This document shows, piece by piece, positions 1 through 7,844 of a DNA stretch of 49,714 bases. Positions within the stretch are counted from its first letter, which is position 1; the number at the start of each line of letters is the position of its first letter. The stretch lies in contig CAZWHW010000012.1 in NCBI GenBank assembly GCA_964633815.1, positions 1 to 49,714 of the forward strand. Direction: 5' to 3'. A program made the translations under genes and the position numbers. The notes below the pieces were generated by a model. The model searched no databases. It was not told the origin of the DNA and saw only the letters and a list, made by a program, of their open reading frames with translations. Source of the DNA: CALKZN01 sp964633815 (GTDB taxonomy: Bacteria; Pseudomonadota; Gammaproteobacteria; Arenicellales; Arenicellaceae).

Positions 1-184
1 GTTCTAGTTCTAGTTCTAGTTCGAAGGCTAGATCTTCTTGCCAGCTTTCTAGTTGAGATATCAGTTGTTGTCGATTTTGTGATCGAAAGGCTGATTAACT
101 TTTTTGGTGTGCTCCACCTTTTTTCATGATGGGAGAACAGGCAATCAGGTTGCGAGGTTTCACGCTCTTTTTTGGAATATCCAT
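1..184 (-). pseudogene. small conserved basic protein, interrupted by an in-frame stop; runs off the window
   Basis: On the minus strand an ATG at 184 follows a GAGG ribosome-binding site and encodes 29 residues containing RNLIACSPIMKKGGAHQKS, then a TAA at 97-95. The same frame stays open for the remaining 94 bases to the window edge and still looks like protein (SAFRSQNRQQ, then ESWQEDLAFE), ending in Glu-Leu repeats. Short proteins with an RNP..PLLRKGG.H.KS core followed by a basic stretch occur in many gammaproteobacteria (from memory, function unknown to me), so the TAA probably interrupts a longer gene. It lies 77 bases downstream of gor in the same direction. It could instead be a genuine 29-residue peptide. 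The C-terminus is outside the window. Confidence 0.5.
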
Positions 185-196
185 AGTTACCTCATT

Positions 197-223
197 TAAT
201 GCCATAAAAAGGAGTTGGCATTA
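197..223 (-). other. hairpin just upstream of the small gene
   Basis: A perfect 8-bp inverted repeat (TAATGCCA at 197-204, TGGCATTA at 216-223, 11-base loop) sits between gor and the small downstream gene. There is no T-run after it on the minus strand, so it is not a convincing terminator. It ends about 5 bases before the GAGG ribosome-binding site of the small gene and could affect its translation or mRNA stability. Function is inferred only from position. Confidence 0.4.
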
Positions 224-261
224 TGCTGAAGTTTATCTTTTATCTATTGGTCAAGAAACTT

Positions 262-1620
262 CTAATTAGACTTTGTCCTCATGGTACAAAATTCTTCAGC
301 TGAACTGGGGTGAATACCTACGGTAGCATCAAAGTCAGCCTTAGTTGCTCCTAATTTGATAGCAATGGCGATACCTTGCATGATTTCTGCTGCATCGTGA
401 CCTACCATATGAGCGCCAACCACTTTATTGCTGATTGGTTCGACTACGAGTTTCATCAATGTGCGTTCAGTATTTTCAGTTAGTGTTAGTGCATGTTTTA
501 AGATGCGGAATTCGGATTTGTAAATATCAACACTGTCGAATTTTTCCAATGCTTGTTCTTGGCTTAAGCCGACACTCGCAACTGGAGGTTGCGAGAAAAC
601 CGCTGAGGGAACATTTTCATAGTCAGGAGTGGTTGGATTGTTTGCATAAATTGAATCTGCAAAGGCGTGACCTTCCATTGTGGCAACAGGGGTCAGAGCA
701 ATTCTATCAGTGACATCACCAACTGCAAAAATTGTATCGATATTGGTTTGCAATTCTGTGTTAATTAAAATTTCGTTACGCTTACCAAGCTGAACTCCAA
801 CTTTTTCTAGGCCAATGTTGTCAGTGTTTGGTATTCTTCCAGTTGCATACATGACTTCCGAGACAGTTTGTGTAGCGCCGTCTTTATAAGTTAAAATTTT
901 GCTATCAGCCGTTTTGCTGATTGTTTGGATATCAGAATTTAATTTAAGGTTAATACCTTTTTTAATAATTTCTTTACTCAAGTGATCAGCAATATCCTGA
1001 TCAAAACCACGTAAAATTTGTTTGCCACGATAGGCTAAGGTGGTGTCGACTCCAAGGCCGTTAAAAATTCCAGCAAATTCAACTGCGATATATCCACCAC
1101 CAACAATCACTATTGATTTAGGTAATTTATCTAAATAAAATGCTTCATTTGAAGTGATTGCGTGTTCAATGCCCGCAATAGTTGGTAAAAAAGGCGTGCC
1201 ACCAGTCGCAATCAGGATTCTTTCACTAGTGTATGTTTGATTGCCAATTTTGACTGTATTTTTATCCAGCAATTCACCGCGGCCATTAAAAACTTGGCAA
1301 CCAGCATTTTCTAGTAACTTGCCATAAATCTCGTTCAGGCGGTCTATTTCTTTATCTTTATTTTTGATTAAAGTTGGCCAATCAAAACCTTTGACATTGA
1401 TATTCCAGCCAAACGCAGCGCTATCGATAAATTCTTCATGAAATTGTGATGCATAGACAAACATTTTTTTTGGCACACAACCACGAATGACGCAAGTACC
1501 GCCATAACGATACTCTTCGCAAATTGCGACTCTAGCTCCATGACCAGCTGAAATTCTTGCCGCACGAACACCACCGCTGCCACCACCGATGACAATCAAA
1601 TCAAAATCAAAATTGCTCAT
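262..1620 (-). CDS. gor: glutathione-disulfide reductase
   Basis: Cytosolic FAD enzyme that reduces glutathione disulfide with NADPH. The 452-residue protein has the FAD-binding GGGSGG near residue 12, the redox-active pair GGTCVIRGC (Cys43 and Cys48), a second dinucleotide fold GGGYIA followed by arginines typical of NADPH rather than NADH use, and the C-terminal catalytic HPSSAEE motif. Length matches the family (about 450). An unusual extra cysteine follows the catalytic motif (EEFC). It lies downstream of rpoH on the same strand with a 100-base gap containing only a weak hairpin (1664-1677), and no clear ribosome-binding site precedes its ATG. The NADPH/GSH assignment over other flavoprotein disulfide reductases rests on these motifs. 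Confidence 0.93.
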   Translation of the reverse strand: MSNFDFDLIVIGGGSGGVRAARISAGHGARVAICEEYRYGGTCVIRGCVPKKMFVYASQFHEEFIDSAAFGWNINVKGFDWPTLIKNKDKEIDRLNEIYGKLLENAGCQVFNGRGELLDKNTVKIGNQTYTSERILIATGGTPFLPTIAGIEHAITSNEAFYLDKLPKSIVIVGGGYIAVEFAGIFNGLGVDTTLAYRGKQILRGFDQDIADHLSKEIIKKGINLKLNSDIQTISKTADSKILTYKDGATQTVSEVMYATGRIPNTDNIGLEKVGVQLGKRNEILINTELQTNIDTIFAVGDVTDRIALTPVATMEGHAFADSIYANNPTTPDYENVPSAVFSQPPVASVGLSQEQALEKFDSVDIYKSEFRILKHALTLTENTERTLMKLVVEPISNKVVGAHMVGHDAAEIMQGIAIAIKLGATKADFDATVGIHPSSAEEFCTMRTKSN

Positions 1621-1720
1621 AAAAAGTCTATTATTTATTTAGTTGTCGAGGTTCGTCAAAACCCGTGAAAAATCACGCAATGGAAGACCTTAATCCTCAG
1701 GAATATTATAGCAAGTGAAT

Positions 1721-2578
1721 TTAAGCAACCAAATAATTTTTCATTTGATCCATGGCAGCTCGTTCAATTTGTCGAATGCGCTCAGCTGAAACACCGTATT
1801 CGTTGGCTAGTTCAGTCAATGTTGTTTTACTTTCCGAAAGCCAGCGACGTTGTAAAATGTCGCGGCTGCGCTCATCTAAATTATTCATTGCGACACTAAT
1901 GTTTTTGTCTAAATGATCTGATTCTGACTTTTGCATAGCAATTTCTTCAGGGTTATAGCGCATGTCTGGCAAATAACCTGCTGGTGAAGCGGAAAATTCA
2001 TCTTCATCATCATGACCAGTGTCAAATGCAACATCTTTGCCGGTCAAACGTTTTTCCATTTCAGTTACAGTGGCAACTGGTACATCTAAGTCTTTGGCTA
2101 GTTTATTAGTCTCATCCGCAGTTAACCATTCCAAGTTTTTACGTGATTTGCGTAAATTGAAGAATAGTTTTCGCTGTGCCTTAGTTGTTGCGACTTTAAC
2201 AATTTTCCAGTTTTTTATGACATAGTCATAAATTTCAGCTTTGATCCAGTGGTTAGCAAATGACACTAGTCGAACACCACGACTTGGATCGAAGGTTTTA
2301 ACGGCTTTCATTAAGCCAATGTTGCCTTCTTGAACTAGGTCTGCGACTGGCAAACCATAACCTGCGAAGCCTTTGGCAACACGAATTACATAACGCAAAT
2401 GCGAAAGAACTAGCTCTTTCGCGGCATCGAGATCGTTGTTAGATTGAAAACGAGTTGCCAAAGCCTGTTCGTGTTCAACTGATAATATGGGAGCGGCATT
2501 AGCAGCGCGGATGAATTCCGCTAGATTTGGTTCTTGCGGGATACTAACTGCCATTACGTTTGATGATGTATTTTTCAT
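1721..2578 (-). CDS. rpoH: RNA polymerase heat-shock sigma factor RpoH (sigma-32)
   Basis: Directs RNA polymerase to heat-shock promoters. The 285-residue product has sigma region 2 (SHLRYVIRVAKGFAGYGLP, then DLVQEGNIGLMKAV), the RpoH-box QRKLFFNLRK specific to sigma-32, and a region-4 helix-turn-helix (ELANEYGVSAERIRQIE). The frame can be extended upstream by 21 codons, but the ATG at 2578 is preceded by AAGGAG at good spacing and gives the usual length (284 in E. coli), so I choose it. It follows ftsYEX as in other gammaproteobacteria but has its own leader of about 160 bases carrying a CIRCE operator and a hairpin, implying independent transcription with HrcA input. Confidence 0.96.
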   Translation of the reverse strand: MKNTSSNVMAVSIPQEPNLAEFIRAANAAPILSVEHEQALATRFQSNNDLDAAKELVLSHLRYVIRVAKGFAGYGLPVADLVQEGNIGLMKAVKTFDPSRGVRLVSFANHWIKAEIYDYVIKNWKIVKVATTKAQRKLFFNLRKSRKNLEWLTADETNKLAKDLDVPVATVTEMEKRLTGKDVAFDTGHDDEDEFSASPAGYLPDMRYNPEEIAMQKSESDHLDKNISVAMNNLDERSRDILQRRWLSESKTTLTELANEYGVSAERIRQIERAAMDQMKNYLVA

Positions 2579-2593
2579 AGTGTCAAACTCCTT

Positions 2594-2612
2594 ATTAGCA
2601 AAAAAGGCTAAT
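2594..2612 (-). promoter_or_regulatory. rpoH: leader hairpin next to rpoH ribosome-binding site
   Basis: On the minus strand ATTAGC, a 7-base loop CTTTTTT, then GCTAAT form a 6-bp stem that ends immediately before the AAGGAG ribosome-binding site of rpoH. The pyrimidine loop and adjacency to the Shine-Dalgarno suggest possible temperature-sensitive translation, but the stem does not itself cover the Shine-Dalgarno. The pairing is visible in the sequence; the function is inferred. Confidence 0.4.
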
Positions 2613-2634
2613 CTACATATATATACCGGACATT

Positions 2635-2661
2635 TTAGCACTCTATTGCAGAGAGTGCTAA
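2635..2661. promoter_or_regulatory. CIRCE element (HrcA operator) upstream of rpoH
   Basis: TTAGCACTC at 2635-2643, nine bases, then GAGTGCTAA at 2653-2661 match the CIRCE consensus (9-9-9) exactly. CIRCE is the binding site of the repressor HrcA and normally controls groESL or dnaK operons. Here it lies 57 bases upstream of the rpoH start codon. A perfect TTGACA (minus strand, 2695-2690) lies just upstream and a TATATA stretch just downstream, so the operator sits in the promoter/leader region, although I could not pair a well-spaced -10 with the TTGACA. Confidence 0.93.
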
Positions 2662-2741
2662 ATATTAACAGTCTGAATGTTTAAATTGTTGTCAAAAAAC
2701 GTGAAAAATAGCCTAGTTTGATCAAAATAAGCCGTAAACTC

Positions 2742-3641
2742 TTATTTTGGTTTGATTTTATTAAGATGTTTATTGACACTAAAACGTGCTGCAAGCCAGC
2801 CTAAAATGGCGGCTCCAATAACCAGGATGGCACTTTCTTCGTTATTTATTTCATAGAGTTGAAAGCTGGTTTTATAACTGCTAGCAAATTCATTAATCGG
2901 TGTTTGTAACAACAAAATAACTAACCAATAGAATCCATACGCAACTAAGCCTCCTAATAAGCCATATAAAAAGCCTAAATATAGAAAAGGTTGGCGCACA
3001 AAACTGTCAGTCGCACCAACCAGTTTACTGACGACTATTTCATTTGTTCTATTTGAAATTAAGAGTCTGATGGTGTTGCTTAAAATGAAAATAATTGCAC
3101 AAGCGATCAAACTGGCTAGCACAAAAACAATTGTCATAAAAAAACGAGTAATTACGTTTAAGCGCTGTAACCATTCTTGATTGATTTGTACTTCATCAAT
3201 GCCATCTATTTTTTTTATCTTGTCAATTAATTGCTCAAGATAAAACGATTCTAAAGACTCATCTTTTGGGGTCACCACCAAAGTTGTTGGCAAAGGGTTT
3301 TTTGATAATGATTCAAGAATATTATCTATTCCAGTTGATTCCTCAAAGGCTTTTAATGCAGCTTCTTTAGATATGATTTTTATGTCCTGAATTCCTTCAG
3401 TGAATTTCAGTTCTTCATTGATGGCGGCAATATCATTTTGCGAGGCTGATGGTGAAATGAAAATATTAATATGTGGCTTATGTTCTAATGCAAAGCTTAA
3501 TTTTGTGGCGCTCATTGCTAGGCCATACCCGACCGTTGGGATTGCCAATGCGATGCCAATAACTAAAATGTTGGCAAGACTGGAAGCAGGTGTCTTCAAT
3601 AAATCTTGCCAGGCACGTAATAACATTTGTAGAAAACGCAT
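2742..3641 (-). CDS. ftsX: cell division protein FtsX
   Basis: Integral membrane partner of FtsE; the FtsEX complex links septal ring assembly to activation of murein hydrolases. The 299-residue protein has an N-terminal membrane segment (about 22-44), a periplasmic domain (about 45-165) and three further membrane segments with the typical TNEIVVSKLVGATDSFVRQPF cytoplasmic stretch, matching the four-helix FtsX topology of the MacB/FtsX fold. Its start overlaps the ftsE stop in a TGATG arrangement, indicating translational coupling. It closes the ftsY-ftsE-ftsX run upstream of rpoH. Confidence 0.93.
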   Translation of the reverse strand: MRFLQMLLRAWQDLLKTPASSLANILVIGIALAIPTVGYGLAMSATKLSFALEHKPHINIFISPSASQNDIAAINEELKFTEGIQDIKIISKEAALKAFEESTGIDNILESLSKNPLPTTLVVTPKDESLESFYLEQLIDKIKKIDGIDEVQINQEWLQRLNVITRFFMTIVFVLASLIACAIIFILSNTIRLLISNRTNEIVVSKLVGATDSFVRQPFLYLGFLYGLLGGLVAYGFYWLVILLLQTPINEFASSYKTSFQLYEINNEESAILVIGAAILGWLAARFSVNKHLNKIKPK

Positions 3642-4324
3642 CAGAATTGTCTCTCACTACTTTGATAGACCTTACTGATTTGGCCTTCTTGGAGTTCAAT
3701 GACTGGGCAGTCATGACGTTGTAATTGACGACTATCATGTGTGGCGATAATTACGGTAATGCCAACTTCATTAAAAGCTGCAAATAAATCGGTGATGTCA
3801 TCTGATAAGGAAGCATCTAGATTGCCAGTGGGTTCATCAGCCAATAGCAGTGCAGGCCTTGAAACGATGGCTCTGGCAATCCCGACTCGTTGATGTTCGC
3901 CAGCTGATAGTTTGCTGGGAAATTGCCTTGATTTGTCGAGCAATCCAACTTTTTCTAATGCAGCATTAACGCGTTTTTTGATTTCTTGCGGATGTGCCCG
4001 GCAAATTTCTAGAGGCATAGCCACATTACGAAACACATTGTAATCATCAATGAGCGTATTCTCTTGAAAAACAACACCAATATTACTCCGATGGTAAGGG
4101 ATATCAGAATTTTTAAAAGAGGCTAAATTTCGATCATTGATCAAAATCTGTCCATTGGTTGGGCGTTCAATTAAAGCAATGAGTTTTAAGAGGGTGCTTT
4201 TTCCTGCTCCAGAATGGCCTGTGACAAACACCATTTCTTGATCAGGAATAGTGAACGACACATCATGTAGCGCTTGTTTTGAGCTGCCATAATTTTTATT
4301 AACGTGGCTGAATTCGACTTTCAT
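3641..4324 (-). CDS. ftsE: cell division ATP-binding protein FtsE
   Basis: ABC-type ATPase of the FtsEX complex on the cytoplasmic face of the inner membrane. The 227 residues include Walker A GHSGAGKST (36-44), the signature LSAGEHQRVGIARA (Ala replacing the usual second Gly of LSGGE), Walker B LLLADEPTGNLD and a switch histidine in IATHD. Length and context (3 bases after the ftsY stop, 1-base overlap with ftsX) are typical. The LSAGE variant is a mild deviation unlikely to abolish function. Confidence 0.95.
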   Translation of the reverse strand: MKVEFSHVNKNYGSSKQALHDVSFTIPDQEMVFVTGHSGAGKSTLLKLIALIERPTNGQILINDRNLASFKNSDIPYHRSNIGVVFQENTLIDDYNVFRNVAMPLEICRAHPQEIKKRVNAALEKVGLLDKSRQFPSKLSAGEHQRVGIARAIVSRPALLLADEPTGNLDASLSDDITDLFAAFNEVGITVIIATHDSRQLQRHDCPVIELQEGQISKVYQSSERQF

Positions 4325-4327
4325 GAA

Positions 4328-5428
4328 TTAATCTTCAACATCTGGGATGAGTGCTTTAGCAAAATGATTAGCAGAAAAAGCCTGTAAATCATCAAAACCT
4401 TCACCAATGCCGATAAAACGAATAGGTAGTTGGTATTCACGAGCAAGACTAATAGCAACACCGCCTTTTGCTGAGCCATCTAATTTGGTCAAGCATAAAC
4501 TGTTGACGCCAACGGCATCTTTGAAATGTTTAAGTTGCGATAAGGCATTTTGCCCAGTAGTTGAGTCCAATACTTGCATGATTTCATGTGGTGTATCGGG
4601 GTCAATTTTTCTTAACACACGAGTGACTTTACCAAGTTGATCCATTAAATCGGTTTGAGTATGCAAACGTCCAGCGGTATCTATAATCAGAATGTCTATG
4701 TCACGAGCAAGTGAGGCGCTGAATGCATCATGTGCAACGGCAGCTGCATCGGCGCCTTGTGCTTGATGAATTACTGGAATGTCGAGTCTTGAACCCCATT
4801 CAATAAGTTGTTCAGTAGCGGCGGCTCGAAAAGTATCGGCTGCAGCTAGCATGACTTGTTTACCTTGTTTTTGAAAATGCCGAGCAATTTTAGCTGTAGT
4901 GGTTGTTTTGCCCACACCATTAACGCCGACCATCATGATGACATAAGGTTTGAGATTAAAATTCCATGACTTTTTAGCAATTGATAATTCGTTGCTGGCT
5001 TGAGTTTGCAGGCATTCCACTACAGACTGCGCAGTTTTGAGCTGCTGAGATTTGGCTTCTTTTCGTAGTGCATCAATCATGTCCATGCTGGCGTTTACAC
5101 CAATATCTGCGCCAATTAGAGTGTCTTCTAAATCTTCAAAAAGGTCTTCATTAAATTCAATACTACCTGAAAATATTTTGCTTAGCCCACCTAGTAATGA
5201 GGAGCTGGATTTTGACAAACCTCTATCCAACTTGGAAGGTTCATTTTGGTTTGTTTTATCAACCTCAAGAATAGTATCGCTTTCGCTCGCAGCGTTGGAT
5301 TCTGTGATGGTAGCACTCGCACTTTGAGTGTCTATAACTTCAATATCGTCTTGGTTCTCAGCTGCAGTTTCTGTGCGCGGAGTTTCTTTGAGTTGTTTTG
5401 GTTTTTTTCTCCGAAAAAAGAAACCCAT
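4328..5428 (-). CDS. ftsY: signal recognition particle receptor FtsY
   Basis: SRP GTPase that docks ribosome-SRP complexes at the inner membrane for co-translational insertion. The 366-residue protein begins with a basic stretch (FFFRRKKPK), has a short acidic A domain (to about residue 75), then the NG domain: N-domain helices, P-loop GVNGVGKTTTTAKIA, DTAGRLHTQ, and TKLDGSAKGG. The A domain is much shorter than that of E. coli FtsY (497 residues) but common in other gammaproteobacteria. First gene of the ftsYEX block, divergent from rsmD across about 110 bases. Confidence 0.95.
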   Translation of the reverse strand: MGFFFRRKKPKQLKETPRTETAAENQDDIEVIDTQSASATITESNAASESDTILEVDKTNQNEPSKLDRGLSKSSSSLLGGLSKIFSGSIEFNEDLFEDLEDTLIGADIGVNASMDMIDALRKEAKSQQLKTAQSVVECLQTQASNELSIAKKSWNFNLKPYVIMMVGVNGVGKTTTTAKIARHFQKQGKQVMLAAADTFRAAATEQLIEWGSRLDIPVIHQAQGADAAAVAHDAFSASLARDIDILIIDTAGRLHTQTDLMDQLGKVTRVLRKIDPDTPHEIMQVLDSTTGQNALSQLKHFKDAVGVNSLCLTKLDGSAKGGVAISLAREYQLPIRFIGIGEGFDDLQAFSANHFAKALIPDVED

Positions 5429-5542
5429 ATGGTTTAGCCTCTAGCAAGATGATATAAACTCAATATTGTATTGATTCATGGCAAGTTTGGATAGGTTGCT
5501 ATGCGTAAATATCTCTAAAAACATTTGTCTTGGATAAATTTT

Positions 5543-6130
5543 GTGTCTAAAAAAATAAAATCTCTCTCAACTACCAATGGAGAAGTTCGCATTATTGGTG
5601 GTCAATGGCGTAGTCGTAAAATTTTATTTCCAAATGTCGACGGTTTGAGACCTTCTACAGATAGAGTGCGAGAAACGCTGTTTAATTGGTTGCAGTTTGA
5701 TTTGCGTGGTAGTCATTGTTTGGATGCATGCGCTGGTTCGGGTGTTTTAGGTTTTGAAGCGTTGTCCAGACAGTCGGCTTCAGTGCACTTTGTAGAAAAA
5801 GAATCAGTAGCGATTGATATGATAGAACGCAATGCCAAGAATTTAGCAGTTTCAGTAGACACTGCATTCATTTATCAGATGAATATTTTGGATTTTCTAT
5901 CGGCTAAGCAGTTTACTGATTTATTTGATATTGTGTTTGTTGATCCCCCGTTTTCATTAAATTTGCATGCAGAAATTTTCAGTGCTTTACTTGCCGCACA
6001 GTGTTTATCTGAAACTGCTTTGATTTATTGCGAAATGCCTGGTTCAGAATTTATAGAATTACCTGAGAATTGGACTTGGTATAAGAAAAAAAAGTTCAAA
6101 AATATTTCCTTTGGCTTAATCGCTGTTTGA
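5543..6130 (+). CDS. rsmD: 16S rRNA (guanine966-N2)-methyltransferase RsmD
   Basis: S-adenosylmethionine-dependent methyltransferase modifying G966 of 16S rRNA. It shows the family N-terminus RIIGGQWRSRK, LRPSTDRVRETLFNW, the AdoMet-binding DACAGSGVLGFEALSR and the catalytic VDPPF. I choose the GTG at 5543 (195 residues), with GGA 8 bases upstream; a TTG at 5525 in the same frame would add six residues. It is divergent from ftsY and followed after 43 bases by coaD, the usual gammaproteobacterial pair. Confidence 0.92.
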   Translation: MSKKIKSLSTTNGEVRIIGGQWRSRKILFPNVDGLRPSTDRVRETLFNWLQFDLRGSHCLDACAGSGVLGFEALSRQSASVHFVEKESVAIDMIERNAKNLAVSVDTAFIYQMNILDFLSAKQFTDLFDIVFVDPPFSLNLHAEIFSALLAAQCLSETALIYCEMPGSEFIELPENWTWYKKKKFKNISFGLIAV

Positions 6131-6173
6131 GCCAGACTGTTTTATAATCGATTTTTTATTTTGGATGTTTACC

Positions 6174-6653
6174 ATGCATAAAGCGATATACCCTGGCACG
6201 TTTGATCCAATGACTAATGGTCATTGGGATCTTGTTGATCGCGCCAGTAAATTGTTTGATCAAGTGATTATTGGTGTTTCTGAAAGCCCTAGGAAGAATA
6301 CATTGTTTAGCTTGTCAGAGCGTGTTGATATGGCGAAAGAACTAACGAGTTCGATCGATAATGTCAAAGTTGAAGGGTTTGATGATTTACTAGTTGATTT
6401 TTTAGATATTCATGATTGCATGGTGGTTTTGCGCGGATTGCGGGCATTGACAGATTTTGAATTTGAATTTCACTTGGCTTCTGCTAATCGACGTTTACGC
6501 CCGAATATTGAAACAATTTTCATGACGCCAGATGAATCAAATCATTTTATTTCGTCGACTATTGTCAAAGAAATTGCTCGTTATGGCGGTGATATCAGTA
6601 GTTTTGTTGATCCGTTCATACAAAATCAGTTAATTAAAAAATATAGCCTTTAA
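6174..6653 (+). CDS. coaD: pantetheine-phosphate adenylyltransferase
   Basis: Catalyses the fourth step of coenzyme A synthesis, 4'-phosphopantetheine plus ATP to dephospho-CoA. The 159-residue protein has the nucleotidyltransferase motif YPGTFDPMTNGH at the N-terminus, the substrate-binding RGLRALTDFEFE and the C-terminal ISSTIVKEIA (S-S-T-x-V-K) motif. The ATG at 6174 places the TFDPxxxGH motif at the standard position; an in-frame ATG at 6165 has no room for a ribosome-binding site. It follows rsmD and precedes a ferredoxin gene by 7 bases. TATAAT at 6143-6148 could be a -10 box for it. Confidence 0.95.
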   Translation: MHKAIYPGTFDPMTNGHWDLVDRASKLFDQVIIGVSESPRKNTLFSLSERVDMAKELTSSIDNVKVEGFDDLLVDFLDIHDCMVVLRGLRALTDFEFEFHLASANRRLRPNIETIFMTPDESNHFISSTIVKEIARYGGDISSFVDPFIQNQLIKKYSL

Positions 6654-6660
6654 GACGAAT

Positions 6661-6921
6661 ATGGCTTTATTTATTACAGATGAGTGTATTAATTGTGACG
6701 TATGTGAGCCTGAGTGTCCAAATGATGCTATTTACCAGGGTGAATTAATTTATGAAATTGAAGCTTCGTCTTGCACGGAATGTATTGGACATTTTAAGGA
6801 AGCGCAATGTGTCGTTGTTTGTCCAGTAGACTGTATTTTTGTTGATCCAAACCATACAGAAACGCAGGATCAATTGGAAAAAAAGTACACTCAATTGACG
6901 GGCAAGCAGATTAAGGAATAA
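6661..6921 (+). CDS. yfhL: YfhL-type 2[4Fe-4S] ferredoxin
   Basis: Small electron carrier with two cubane clusters. The 86 residues begin MALFITDECINC as in E. coli YfhL and Pseudomonas Fdx. Cluster ligands are C..C..C...CP (CINCDVCEPECP) and a second set CTEC with a long insert before CVVVCP, the spacing characteristic of the Allochromatium-type ferredoxins, plus a C-terminal helix. It directly follows coaD (7 bases) in an apparent rsmD-coaD-yfhL operon and faces a terminator shared with the convergent lipoprotein genes. In several relatives mutM follows; it is absent here. Confidence 0.93.
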   Translation: MALFITDECINCDVCEPECPNDAIYQGELIYEIEASSCTECIGHFKEAQCVVVCPVDCIFVDPNHTETQDQLEKKYTQLTGKQIKE

Positions 6922-6925
6922 AAAA

Positions 6926-6964
6926 AGCGCAAAGCTCAGATTTCATTTTCCTGAGTCTTGCGCT
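6926..6964 (-). terminator. terminator between yfhL and convergent lipoprotein genes
   Basis: Inverted repeat with 14-base arms (AGCGCAAAGCTCAG at 6926-6939 and CTGAGTCTTGCGCT at 6951-6964, 12 of 14 paired, 11-base loop). On the minus strand it is followed by a run of seven T, making a good intrinsic terminator for the lipoprotein pair; on the plus strand it lacks a T-run but may still act as a 3' stabilising hairpin for yfhL. Confidence 0.8.
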
Positions 6965-6986
6965 AGATTGAGTGAGCTAAAGAAAT

Positions 6987-7343
6987 TTAGTTTCTGACCA
7001 TCGCAGGTGACCAAAAGATCTTGTTATCGCGAGTGCTTGCTTTTTTGAACTCCTTCGCTGACCAAGTTTTGGTTTGGTCTGCAAAATTTTCACGAATAAC
7101 ACGCAGGCTGACTTTTTTAGCTTTTTCAAAGTCAATTGACTTTGAAATTTTAACTGGTGTTGCACCGAGAAAAATCCAATCGGAGTCTCTATTGTCGCTG
7201 TAATCAACTTTTAGTAAAGCGTAAGCACCTAATGGATCAGAAAAAACGGCTAATGGCACTTCTTTTCGAGCTGTAGAGCCACAACCAACAACAAGCGCAG
7301 TTAAAGCAATAATTAAAGTTGTTTTAAGTAAATTAGATTTCAT
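6987..7343 (-). CDS. small PEGA-like lipoprotein
   Basis: Predicted lipoprotein of 118 residues: a hydrophobic signal sequence ends in the lipobox LVVGC with Cys21 as the acylation site. After it comes GSTARKEV and then a short beta-rich segment with the pattern DPLGAYALL...IFLGATPVKI, reminiscent of PEGA domains (G-A-x-V ... G-x-TP), and a basic C-terminus. It lies 9 bases downstream of a second gene of the same design (7353-7703); the two look like distant paralogues and one operon ending at the terminator at 6926-6964. Function unknown; an envelope role is inferred from the lipobox and the divergent mrcB neighbour. Confidence 0.72.
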   Translation of the reverse strand: MKSNLLKTTLIIALTALVVGCGSTARKEVPLAVFSDPLGAYALLKVDYSDNRDSDWIFLGATPVKISKSIDFEKAKKVSLRVIRENFADQTKTWSAKEFKKASTRDNKIFWSPAMVRN

Positions 7344-7352
7344 GATGATTCC

Positions 7353-7703
7353 TTATTTTTTCTCTAATAGATTAAATTTTACTAACTGTTTTTCTTTTAG
7401 AGCAGTTTCTTTAGATTTATGACGCATGCTTAACCAAAAAACCGCTGATTTTGTGTAAAAACCGTCTTTACGAATTTGTAAAATTATTTGCTTGCGACGG
7501 CTACTGGAGTCTTTCCACCAGACAGTCAAAGGTGTCACACCTAACAGGGTGCCATCTTCATCGTTGATAACTTCAGAACCTTCAGGTACAGAGCTGATAT
7601 TAGCAGCGCCATAAAATGTAGAGCAAGCTGTGCTCAATAACATCATTAAGGCAACGGAGGTGTTTTTTAAGGTGTTTGCGGATAATGTATTCAGTGTAAA
7701 CAT
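7353..7703 (-). CDS. small PEGA-domain lipoprotein
   Basis: Predicted lipoprotein of 116 residues with lipobox LSTAC (Cys27); the first 10-12 residues may be over-extended, since signal sequences are usually shorter, but no better start stands out. The mature part carries a PEGA-like motif (ISSVPEGSEVIND...GTLLGVTPL) followed by WWKDSSSRRK. First gene of a two-gene unit with the lipoprotein at 6987-7343, and divergent from mrcB across about 200 bases. I do not recognise a named family; periplasmic or envelope location is inferred from the lipobox. Confidence 0.72.
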   Translation of the reverse strand: MFTLNTLSANTLKNTSVALMMLLSTACSTFYGAANISSVPEGSEVINDEDGTLLGVTPLTVWWKDSSSRRKQIILQIRKDGFYTKSAVFWLSMRHKSKETALKEKQLVKFNLLEKK

Positions 7704-7844
7704 AAATTGATGACCGTAAGTGAGGTGTTCCGAGTTAATTGATTTAGATAACAGGAGTTTGATTTATAAATGATTGTTGAAATGGGTGCAAGTAATTCAC
7801 CATTAATGGACATTTGTTTAAAATCACATTGTTTTATTTGAGAC

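Noticed and set aside
1..24. CRISPR or other array from the tandem hexamers at the window start
   Set aside because: Only about four short units, explained as Glu-Leu codon repeats of the minus-strand gene.
223..303. 26-codon plus-strand ORF after AAGGAG
   Set aside because: Antisense to the gor 3' end; the ribosome-binding-like bases are part of an inverted repeat loop and the peptide has no family features.
2662..2695. Complete sigma-70 promoter for rpoH from TTGACA and TAATAT
   Set aside because: The spacing is 22 bases, too long for a normal promoter; TTGACA is mentioned only as context for CIRCE.
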